DNA of 10,207 nt from Actinomycetota bacterium (lineage in GTDB: Bacteria; Actinomycetota; Acidimicrobiia; Acidimicrobiales; Iamiaceae). Position 1 is the stretch's first letter. Each line of letters starts with the position of its first letter. Of the stretch, positions 1-7,730 are shown piece by piece. The stretch is taken from NCBI GenBank assembly GCA_018268545.1, contig JAFDWI010000285.1, positions 1-10,207 of the forward strand, read 5' to 3'. The notes below the pieces were generated by a model. It had not been told where the DNA came from and made no database searches. It saw nothing but the letters and a program-made list of their open reading frames with translations. A program made the position numbers and the translations under genes.

Positions 1-182
1 GACGGCGTCCGCGTCGGACGACGTGGCGAACCGACCCCGGGCCGCTATGCTCACGTTTCAACGCCGGCCTGGTTTCCGGCGACATATCGGTTCCGAAGCC
101 GACATCCCCGTGGCGTGGCGACCAGGCTGTCCCCACCGGCACTCATCTCGGAACCTCCCCGAACATTCAGGAGGCATCCCCG
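1..182 (+). promoter_or_regulatory. nadA upstream region, no gene seen
   Basis: No reading frame here is convincing. The stretch should carry the nadA promoter. A possible -10 hexamer TATGCT lies at 46-51, but no good -35 stands 16-18 nt before it, so the promoter is only a guess. A small GC-rich hairpin with stem CGCCGG/CCGGCG and an 8-nt loop lies at 62-81. The clearest signal is the ribosome binding site AGGAGG at 169-174, eight bases before the ATG at 183, which fixes the nadA start. I see no recognisable riboswitch and no obvious repressor operator. Confidence 0.4.
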
Positions 183-1325
183 ATGCTGACACTCCAGACG
201 CCCTTGCCGGACGACTACCGCGACGCGACCGACGACGAACTGAACGAACGGATCGGCCGGGCGAAAGCCGCTCTCGGCGAACGGCTGTTCATCCTCGGCC
301 ATCACTATCAACGCGACGAGATCATCGCCTGGGCCGATGCCCGAGGCGATTCCTACAAGCTCGCGGTCCTGGCCCAGCAGCGCCCGGAGGCCGAGTTCAT
401 CGTGTTCTGCGGTGTGCACTTCATGGCGGAATCCGCCGATGTCCTCACCTCCGACGAGCAGACCGTGATCCTCCCCGACCTGAACGCCGGGTGCTCGATG
501 GCCGACATGGCCCACCTCGAAGAGGTCGAAGAAGCGTGGGAATCGCTCGCCGAGGTCACCGACATCGAACGTGTGGTCCCGATCACCTACATGAATTCCT
601 CTGCAGCGCTGAAGGCGTTCGTCGGCCGGAACGGTGGGGCCGTGTGCACGTCGACGAACGCCCAGAAGATCCTCGAATGGGCGCTCGGTCGAGGTGACCA
701 CGCCGGGATCGACACCAACGGTGCCTCCGGTGGCGGCGACAAGGTCTTGTTCTTCCCCGATCAGCATCTCGGTCGCAACACCGGCCACGCGCTCGGGTTC
801 GACGAAGCCGACATGCGGGTCTGGGATCCGCGCCTCGACCTCGGAGGGCTCGGCGAGGCCGACTGCAAGGAGGCCGCCTTCCTGTTGTGGAAGGGACACT
901 GCTCGGTCCACACACGGTTCTCACCAGCGCAGGTCGAAACGTTCCGGGCCGAACATCCCGACGGCCTGGTGATCATCCATCCGGAATCACCGTGGAACAC
1001 CTGTCGACTGGCCGACCAGGTGGGTTCCACGAGCTTCATCATCGACGCCGTCTCCAAGGCCGCGCCGGGGTCCCACATCGCCATCGGGACCGAAATCCAT
1101 CTGGTCAACCGACTCAAGAACGAGCACCCGGACAAGTTCGTCACATCGCTCGACCCCGACGTGTGCCCCTGTTCGACGATGTTCCGGATCGACCTGCCGC
1201 ACCTTGCCTACATCCTCGACGAACTCGTCGCCGGCAACGTGCACAATCAGGTCACCGTCCACTCCGACGATGCCGAATGGGCCCGAATCGCGCTGCAACG
1301 GATGCTCGACATCACCGCGGTCTGA
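183..1325 (+). CDS. nadA: Quinolinate synthase NadA (4Fe-4S enzyme)
   Basis: NadA condenses iminoaspartate with dihydroxyacetone phosphate to give quinolinate, the pyridine precursor of NAD, in the cytosol. The 380-residue protein is full length for the longer NadA subtype found in many Gram-positive bacteria. Visible family motifs are GHHYQRDEI at 39-47, FCGVHFMAESA at 75-85, NAGCSMADM at 101-109, the MNSSA segment at 137-141, GHCSVHTRF at 238-246, HPE at 266-268, GTEIHLVNR at 302-310 and CPCSTMFRIDLPHL at 328-341. The three cluster cysteines are most likely C104, C240 and C330 (spaced C-x-x-M as in the family); C328 is the neighbour. The start is fixed by AGGAGG eight bases upstream. nadB and nadC, often next to nadA, are absent on its 3' side. 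The gene converges on uvrA, with 31 nt between the stops. Confidence 0.96.
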   Translation: MLTLQTPLPDDYRDATDDELNERIGRAKAALGERLFILGHHYQRDEIIAWADARGDSYKLAVLAQQRPEAEFIVFCGVHFMAESADVLTSDEQTVILPDLNAGCSMADMAHLEEVEEAWESLAEVTDIERVVPITYMNSSAALKAFVGRNGGAVCTSTNAQKILEWALGRGDHAGIDTNGASGGGDKVLFFPDQHLGRNTGHALGFDEADMRVWDPRLDLGGLGEADCKEAAFLLWKGHCSVHTRFSPAQVETFRAEHPDGLVIIHPESPWNTCRLADQVGSTSFIIDAVSKAAPGSHIAIGTEIHLVNRLKNEHPDKFVTSLDPDVCPCSTMFRIDLPHLAYILDELVAGNVHNQVTVHSDDAEWARIALQRMLDITAV

Positions 1326-1356
1326 CCGTCGCGCATCGAAGCCGTCACCGCGCTGA

Positions 1357-4203
1357 TCAACCCCGCCCCAGCAACGGCGCCAGGTATTCGCCGGTGTAGC
1401 TGCCCGGCGTCTTCGCGATCAGTTCGGGAGGGCCTTCGGCGACGATCGTCCCACCACCGCGTCCGCCTTCGGGGCCGAGATCGATGACCCAGTCGGCGGT
1501 CTTGATCACGTCGAGGTTGTGCTCGATGACGAGCACGGAGTTCCCCTGGTCGACGAGCCGCGTCAGCACGGTCAACAACTTCCGGACGTCCTCGAAATGC
1601 AGGCCGGTCGTCGGCTCATCCAACACGTACATCGTGCGCCCGGTCGCCCGCTTCGACAACTCGCTCGCCAGCTTGATGCGTTGCGCCTCGCCCCCGGAAA
1701 GGGTCGTCGCCGGCTGCCCGAGGCGTACGTAGCCGAGCCCGACGTCGACGAGCGTCTGCATGTGGCGGGCGATCGACGGTTGGTTCGCGAAGAACTCGAG
1801 GGCCTCGGCGGTCGACAGGTCCAGCACATCGGCGATGTTCTTGCCCTTGAACGTCACGTCGAGCGTGTCGCGGTTGTAGCGGGCGCCCTTGCACACCTCG
1901 CACGGAACATAGACATCCGGCAGGAAGTGCATCTCGATCTTGATGGTCCCGTCGCCACGACACGCCTCGCATCGACCACCCTTCACATTGAACGAGAATC
2001 GGCCGGGCAGGTAACCGCGGACCTTCGCCTCCGGTGTCTCCGCGAACAGCTTCCGGATCCGGTCGAACACGCCCGTGTAGGTCGCCGGGTTCGATCGAGG
2101 AGTCCGTCCGATCGGCGACTGGTCGATGTCGATGACCTTGTCCAGCGCTTCGGTGCCCTCGACGCGAGTGTGATGTCCGGGTGCCAACCGGGACCGGTAG
2201 ATGCGCTGGTTCAACACGCGCAGGAGAATGTCGTTGACCAACGTCGACTTTCCCGAACCCGACACACCGGTCACGGCGACCAGACATCCCAAGGGGATCT
2301 CGACGTCGATTCCGGCCAGGTTGTGCTCGCTCGCTCCCCGGATCGTGAGCCATTTGTCGCCGGGTCGGCGGCGGAGCTCGGGAACCGGGATCGACCGCCT
2401 GCCCGACAGGTACTGACCCGTCAGTGACGCCTTCGAACGCAACAGCCCCTTCACGGGTCCGGCGAAGACCACGGTGCCCCCGTGTTCGCCGGCACCCGGC
2501 CCGATGTCGACCACATGATCGGCCGTGCGGATCGTGTCCTCGTCGTGTTCGACGACGAGCACCGTGTTACCCAGATCGCGCAGGCGAATCAGGGTTTCGA
2601 TCAGGCGATGGTTGTCGCGCTGGTGCAACCCGATGGAGGGCTCGTCGAGCACGTAGAGCACCCCGACCAGACCGGACCCGATCTGGGACGCGAGTCGGAT
2701 GCGTTGGGCTTCACCACCGGCCAATGTCGCCGCCGAGCGTGACAGCGTGAGGTAGTCCAGTCCGACATCGAGAAGGAATCCCATCCGCGCCCGGACCTCT
2801 TTGAGGACCCGTTCGGCGATCAGCCGATCACGTTCGGACAGTTCCCACCCGGCGATGACCTCCGTCGCGTCGACGATCGGCAGCCCGCACAACTCGGCAA
2901 TCGAACGGCCGCCGATCGTGACGCCCAACGTGAGGGGGCCGAGCCGCGCGCCGTCGCAGGCATCGCAGGGCACCTCGCGCAGGTAGGTCTGCATATGTTC
3001 GCGCTGCGCATCGGATTCGGCCTCGGCATAGCGCCGCTGGATCCACGGGATCACGCCTTCGTACGTCGCGCTGTAGCGGCGTGTCCGGCCGTACCGGTTC
3101 TTGTAGGACACCTCCACCTTGCCGTCGTGGCCGTGCAGCAGAAGCTTACGGTGCTTGGGTTTCAACGTCGACCACGGCGCATCGGGATCGATACCGTGCT
3201 GTTCGCACACGGCCTGCAGGAGGTTCGAGAAGTACCGCATGTGTCCGCCCGCCCACGGCGCGAGCACCCCGTCGGCGACGCTCAGCGACGGGTCCGCGAT
3301 CACCAGGTCGGGGTCGACCTCGAAGCGCGTCCCGAGCCCATCACACGACGCGCACGCGCCGTAGGGCGAGTTGAACGAGAAGTTCCGGGGCGCGAGTTCG
3401 TCGTAGGAGCGGCCACACGTCGGGCAGGCGAGATGTTGGCTGAACGTGAGCGTCTCGCCGTTGGGGACACTCCCGTCGTCGGCCTTGGAGACCAACTGGA
3501 TCTCGGCGACCCCCTCGGCGAGTCCGAGCGCCGTCTCGAGCGAATCGGTGAGGCGCGCCTCGATGCCGGGCCGACGGATCAGACGATCGACGACGACCTC
3601 GATCGTGTGGGTCTCGTACCGGGCGAGGTCGATGTCATCACCGAAGATGAAGTCCTCACCGTCGATCCGTGCTCTCGTGTAACCCTGCGCGGCGAGATCC
3701 TCGAGCAAGGTGACGTAGTTGCCCTTGCGTCCCCGCACGACCGGGGCGAGCACCTGGAAACGGGTTCCTTCGGGGAGCTCGAGGATCCGATCGACGATCT
3801 GTTGCGGCGTCTGGCGAGCGATGACCGTGCCGTCGTGCGGACAGTGCGGCACGCCGATACGGGCGTAGAGCAGACGGAGGTAGTCGTAGACCTCGGTGAT
3901 CGTTCCCACGGTCGACCGGGGATTCCGTGACGCCGATTTCTGGTCGATCGAGATCGCCGGCGACAGACCTTCGATGAAGTCGACGTCGGGTTTGTCCATC
4001 TGCCCGAGGAACTGCCGAGCATAGGACGACAACGACTCCACGTAACGACGTTGGCCTTCGGCATAGATGGTGTCGAAGGCGAGCGACGACTTTCCCGACC
4101 CCGACAATCCGGTGAAGACGATCAGTCGATCCCGAGGGAGTTCGATCGAGATGTTTCGAAGGTTGTGTTCACGTGCGCCACGGATCACGATCGTGTCGGC
4201 CAT
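1357..4203 (-). CDS. uvrA: Excinuclease ABC subunit UvrA
   Basis: UvrA is the damage-sensing ATPase of nucleotide excision repair. As a dimer it scans DNA and loads UvrB onto lesions. The 948-residue protein has two ABC modules. Module I has Walker A GLSGSGKS (32-39), a signature at 494-498 and Walker B with LDEPSIGLH (519-527). Module II has Walker A GVSGSGKS (646-653), signature LSGGEAQ (835-841) and LDEPTTGLH (861-869). Zinc-binding CxxC pairs are C260/C263 with C284/C287, and C745/C748 with C768/C771; another pair is C413/C416. The segment around 125-245 fits the UvrB-binding domain, so this is canonical UvrA, not the shorter class II paralogue that lacks it. One oddity is that signature I reads LAGGE instead of LSGGE. 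The start ATG at 4203 aligns with the family N-terminus. A LexA-like box lies 37 nt upstream. uvrB ends 105 nt upstream on the same strand. Confidence 0.98.
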   Translation of the reverse strand: MADTIVIRGAREHNLRNISIELPRDRLIVFTGLSGSGKSSLAFDTIYAEGQRRYVESLSSYARQFLGQMDKPDVDFIEGLSPAISIDQKSASRNPRSTVGTITEVYDYLRLLYARIGVPHCPHDGTVIARQTPQQIVDRILELPEGTRFQVLAPVVRGRKGNYVTLLEDLAAQGYTRARIDGEDFIFGDDIDLARYETHTIEVVVDRLIRRPGIEARLTDSLETALGLAEGVAEIQLVSKADDGSVPNGETLTFSQHLACPTCGRSYDELAPRNFSFNSPYGACASCDGLGTRFEVDPDLVIADPSLSVADGVLAPWAGGHMRYFSNLLQAVCEQHGIDPDAPWSTLKPKHRKLLLHGHDGKVEVSYKNRYGRTRRYSATYEGVIPWIQRRYAEAESDAQREHMQTYLREVPCDACDGARLGPLTLGVTIGGRSIAELCGLPIVDATEVIAGWELSERDRLIAERVLKEVRARMGFLLDVGLDYLTLSRSAATLAGGEAQRIRLASQIGSGLVGVLYVLDEPSIGLHQRDNHRLIETLIRLRDLGNTVLVVEHDEDTIRTADHVVDIGPGAGEHGGTVVFAGPVKGLLRSKASLTGQYLSGRRSIPVPELRRRPGDKWLTIRGASEHNLAGIDVEIPLGCLVAVTGVSGSGKSTLVNDILLRVLNQRIYRSRLAPGHHTRVEGTEALDKVIDIDQSPIGRTPRSNPATYTGVFDRIRKLFAETPEAKVRGYLPGRFSFNVKGGRCEACRGDGTIKIEMHFLPDVYVPCEVCKGARYNRDTLDVTFKGKNIADVLDLSTAEALEFFANQPSIARHMQTLVDVGLGYVRLGQPATTLSGGEAQRIKLASELSKRATGRTMYVLDEPTTGLHFEDVRKLLTVLTRLVDQGNSVLVIEHNLDVIKTADWVIDLGPEGGRGGGTIVAEGPPELIAKTPGSYTGEYLAPLLGRG

Positions 4204-4240
4204 GGGGTCCGATCCTACCGACCTCCCACCTGGCGACGAG
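4204..4240 (-). promoter_or_regulatory. uvrA start-proximal signals (possible -10 or Shine-Dalgarno)
   Basis: On the minus strand the sequence TAGGAT (plus positions 4212-4217) ends 8 nt before the uvrA ATG. It can be read two ways. As a -10 hexamer (TAnnnT pattern) it would put transcription start at or next to the ATG, giving a leaderless or nearly leaderless mRNA, with the LexA box lying near or just upstream of the -35 region. As a ribosome binding site, its AGGA is 9 nt from the ATG. No clear -35 hexamer is visible, so I cannot choose. Confidence 0.35.
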
Positions 4241-4254
4241 CGAACACCCGTTCG
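4241..4254 (-). promoter_or_regulatory. Probable LexA (SOS) box upstream of uvrA
   Basis: The 14-mer CGAACACCCGTTCG has perfect 5-bp inverted half-sites, CGAAC and GTTCG, with a 4-nt spacer. This is the architecture known for LexA operators in actinobacteria and Bacillus (CGAAC-N4-GTTCG). It begins 37 nt upstream of the uvrA ATG. uvrA is a classic SOS gene, so location and sequence agree. The operator function is inferred. Confidence 0.75.
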
Positions 4255-4259
4255 GGTAC

Positions 4260-4275
4260 TGGACGGTCACGTCCA
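4260..4275. repeat. Small hairpin in the uvrB-uvrA intergenic gap
   Basis: A perfect 6-bp stem TGGACG/CGTCCA with a 4-nt loop lies between the uvrB stop and the LexA box. It has no T-run after it on the minus strand, so it is not a standard intrinsic terminator. It may be a weak pause or processing site, or chance in GC-rich DNA. Confidence 0.35.
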
Positions 4276-4308
4276 CGTAGGCCCGGGGTGCCGTCCAACC
4301 ATTCCAGA

Positions 4309-6345
<2,037 letters not shown>

Positions 6346-6401
6346 GAGTCGATACTACGAGGCGATCTCGTGCGGTGGGCGCACGGACGACTCCCCCGGG
6401 A

Positions 6402-6623
6402 TCAGTGGCAGTCCGACATGTCCGCGTTCGTGCCGGCCTTGGCCCAGCAGTTCCCGAAGTGGCTGTACTGCGAACTCGACGATCTGCCGATGAAGGTGAT
6501 CGCGCCGATGCACACGACGGCGATCAGGGCGATCAGCAGGGCGTACTCCACGAGCGATGCACCCAACTCGCCGTCTTCGTGGCGGTCTCTGATGCGCTTC
6601 CACATGTTCTTCAACGAGTCCAT
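6402..6623 (-). CDS. Flp-type (type IVb) pilin with cysteine-containing tail
   Basis: This is a 73-residue Flp/Fap-like prepilin. It has a short charged leader (about residues 1-21), a processing site G21/A22 for a TadV/CpaA-type prepilin peptidase, then ASLVEYALLIALIAVV, which carries the family's Glu at mature position 5 and the E-Y pair. One hydrophobic helix follows (about 25-45). The C-terminal tail (about 46-73) is polar and has cysteines at 59 and 72, with a further cysteine inside the helix. The first pilin has no tail cysteines. An ATG two codons upstream (6629) touches the Shine-Dalgarno AGGAG (6630-6634) directly, whereas the ATG at 6623 has a normal 6-nt spacing, so I chose 6623. 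Assembly genes (tadA, tadB, tadC, cpaB, cpaC, tadV) are not in the window. A minor pilin or a tip or adhesive subunit is possible but unproven. Confidence 0.85.
   Translation of the reverse strand: MDSLKNMWKRIRDRHEDGELGASLVEYALLIALIAVVCIGAITFIGRSSSSQYSHFGNCWAKAGTNADMSDCH
6493..6563 (-). repeat. Duplicated pilin core, copy in second pilin
   Basis: This 71-nt stretch matches 6796-6866 in direct orientation at an offset of 303 nt, with 8 mismatches counted by hand. It encodes the processing site and hydrophobic helix of both pilins and shows that they arose by tandem duplication. Similarity fades in the leader and tail. Confidence 0.8.
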
Positions 6624-6632
6624 CCCCATCTC

Positions 6633-6670
6633 CTTTTCACTCCTCGAACTCGGCTCGAGGCCGAGAAAAG
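6633..6670 (-). promoter_or_regulatory. Foldable leader of the second pilin
   Basis: On the minus strand the leader can form competing structures. Hairpin A is CTCGGC/GCCGAG (plus 6649-6665, 5-nt loop). Hairpin B is CCTCGA/TCGAGG (plus 6642-6660, 7-nt loop); it shares bases with A, so both cannot form at once. The U-tract segment CTTTTC of the preceding terminator (6665-6670) is complementary to GAAAAG (6633-6638), which overlaps the Shine-Dalgarno of the second pilin. Termination and translation could therefore be coupled. This is base-pairing logic only, without energy calculation. Confidence 0.35.
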
Positions 6671-6704
6671 ACGAGGGGGTCGATCCGCCCGGATCGACCC
6701 CCTC
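6666..6704 (-). terminator. Strong intrinsic terminator after the first pilin
   Basis: A perfect 14-bp stem, GAGGGGGTCGATCC pairing with GGATCGACCCCCTC, has a 4-nt loop (6673-6704). On the minus strand it is followed by GTCTTTTC, a short U-tract. It starts 24 nt after the stop codon of the first pilin. The plus-strand side has no T-run, so it acts on minus-strand transcription. It should cut or reduce read-through from the first pilin into the second pilin and uvrB. Confidence 0.85.
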
Positions 6705-6728
6705 AACTTCAACGTGCCGTTGTCCGGA

Positions 6729-6929
6729 TCAGTTTCCGGCCTGGCTGACGGCGGATCCGACCGTCGAGAACTTCGACGATGCGGCCTTGCCGAGGAAGGT
6801 GATCGCGAGGATGCACACAACGGCAATCAGGGCCACCAGCAGGGCGTACTCCACGAGGGAGGCACCACGCTCGGTGTCTCCGAAGCGGGCCCGCAGGTAG
6901 GCGGCGATGTGTTCGTAATTGGTCAGCAT
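6729..6929 (-). CDS. Flp-type (type IVb) pilin
   Basis: This is a 66-residue Flp/Fap-like prepilin, the subunit of thin type IVb pili made by Tad systems. A charged leader of about 22 residues ends in RG; the predicted cut is before ASLVEYALLVALIAVV, with Glu at mature position 5 followed by Tyr, as the prepilin peptidase and assembly require. A single hydrophobic helix (about 25-46) is followed by a short Ser/Ala/Gly-rich tail without cysteines. The mature chain is about 44 residues, typical for Flp. An upstream ATG at 6935 lies only 2 nt from the Shine-Dalgarno GGGAG (6938-6942), whereas the ATG at 6929 has an 8-nt spacing, so I prefer 6929. A strong terminator follows, which suggests high independent expression. 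The gene lies 140 nt downstream of the response regulator stop on the same strand. It probably supplies a Tad apparatus encoded elsewhere. Confidence 0.88.
   Translation of the reverse strand: MLTNYEHIAAYLRARFGDTERGASLVEYALLVALIAVVCILAITFLGKAASSKFSTVGSAVSQAGN
6796..6866 (-). repeat. Duplicated pilin core, copy in first pilin
   Basis: Partner of 6493-6563 (63 of 71 positions identical by hand count). The conserved part covers the mature N-terminus and the membrane helix only. Confidence 0.8.
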
Positions 6930-7069
6930 GGGCATTACTCCCTTGTCGGCGGACCACCTTGTGGGGCCCGGTCTTCCGGTCGGTACTACTGTCGGTGAAA
7001 ACTAGCACGAACTGAATAGGTAATCCGTCTTATTTCGTGGCAACCGCCACATGGTGGACACGATCACGA
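6930..7069 (-). promoter_or_regulatory. Leader and promoter region of the first pilin
   Basis: This 140-nt gap contains the most AT-rich stretch of the window (about 6997-7035), which fits a promoter. On the minus strand TTGCCA (7038-7043) resembles a -35 box, but the best matching downstream hexamers at 17-19 nt (CCTATT, CTATTC, TATTCA) are poor. TAGTTT (6999-7004) fits a TAnnnT -10 pattern without a good -35. Two direct GTCGGT repeats, 12 nt start to start (6979-6984 and 6991-6996), are possible activator sites. A weak hairpin GTGGC/GCCAC (7037-7050) follows the response regulator stop. The exact promoter is not resolved. Confidence 0.4.
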
Positions 7070-7708
7070 TCAGCTCAGGTGGACGATCCCCATACGAACC
7101 GCGCTGAGCACCGCCTGCGTACGGTCGCGTGCGTCGAGCTTCTGGTAGATCGACGCAAGATGGTTCTTGACCGTTTTCTGGGAGATGAACAGTCGTTCGG
7201 CAACCTCGACCGTCGAACATCCATCCGCGATGAGTTGGAGCACCTCCTCCTCCCGGCGGGTCACGACATGTGGGTCACCGGGTGCGTCGATCCGGTGGAC
7301 CTCGTCCAGCATCGACGCGGCGATGTCCGCCGAGAGCGCCGCATCGTCCTGCACCGCCATCCGGATCGCCTCGCAGATCTCCTCGGTCGAGCAGTCCTTC
7401 ACCAGATAGCCCACTGCGCCGGCACGGAGCGCCTCGGCGACCACTTCACGATCCGCGTGCATCGTCAGCATCACGACCTTCGTGTCCGGGATCTGCTCAC
7501 GGATCCGACGCGTCGCCTCCACACCGTCCATGTTGGGCATCGTCACATCCATGAGCACGACGTCCGGCCGAAGCTCGTCGACGAGCTGGATCGCCTCTTC
7601 CCCGTCGGCCGCCTCGCCGACCACGTCGAACCCCTCGTCGGTCAGCGACCGACGGAGTCCCTCGCGGAGCATTCGATGATCGTCGGCCAACAGCAGCCGG
7701 ATGGTCAT
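7070..7708 (-). CDS. NarL/LuxR-family response regulator
   Basis: This is a 212-residue transcription factor activated by phosphorylation, probably by the kinase encoded just upstream. The receiver domain (about 3-118) has the acidic pair D9/D10, the phosphoacceptor D54 in VVLMDVTMPNMDG, the switch Thr T82 and the conserved Lys K104. A linker leads to a LuxR-type helix-turn-helix (about 146-208), with TRREEEVLQLIADG and ISQKTVKNHLASIYQKL as the typical scaffold and recognition helix. The start MTIRLLLADDH places the receiver normally. In-frame GTG (7714) and ATG (7741) starts further upstream would add non-homologous residues, and the latter would overlap the kinase stop. None has a clear Shine-Dalgarno. 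It lies 22 nt after the kinase, so the two are probably one operon. Targets are unknown; the adjacent pilins are the obvious candidates. Confidence 0.95.
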   Translation of the reverse strand: MTIRLLLADDHRMLREGLRRSLTDEGFDVVGEAADGEEAIQLVDELRPDVVLMDVTMPNMDGVEATRRIREQIPDTKVVMLTMHADREVVAEALRAGAVGYLVKDCSTEEICEAIRMAVQDDAALSADIAASMLDEVHRIDAPGDPHVVTRREEEVLQLIADGCSTVEVAERLFISQKTVKNHLASIYQKLDARDRTQAVLSAVRMGIVHLS

Positions 7709-7730
7709 CGACACTCGTCGCTCTGCGTGC

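Noticed and set aside
1..85. A possible divergent gene starting with ATG at 85 on the minus strand
   Set aside because: Only 28 codons are visible, there is no Shine-Dalgarno, and coding bias is weak.
52..182. An NAD-sensing riboswitch in front of nadA
   Set aside because: One small hairpin is visible, but not the tandem conserved domains of the known nadA-associated RNA motif, which is known mainly from Acidobacteriota.
51..911. A 286-codon minus-strand frame across nadA, and similar long antisense frames over uvrA (1519-2427, 2995-3930)
   Set aside because: These are shadow frames of conserved genes with no recognisable motifs.
1326..1356. A shared terminator between convergent nadA and uvrA
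   Set aside because: The 31-nt gap has no stable stem with a T-run on either strand.
6369..6385. Hairpin CGTGCG/CGCACG after the second pilin as a terminator before uvrB
   Set aside because: The stem is only 6 bp and no T-run follows; read-through into uvrB cannot be excluded.
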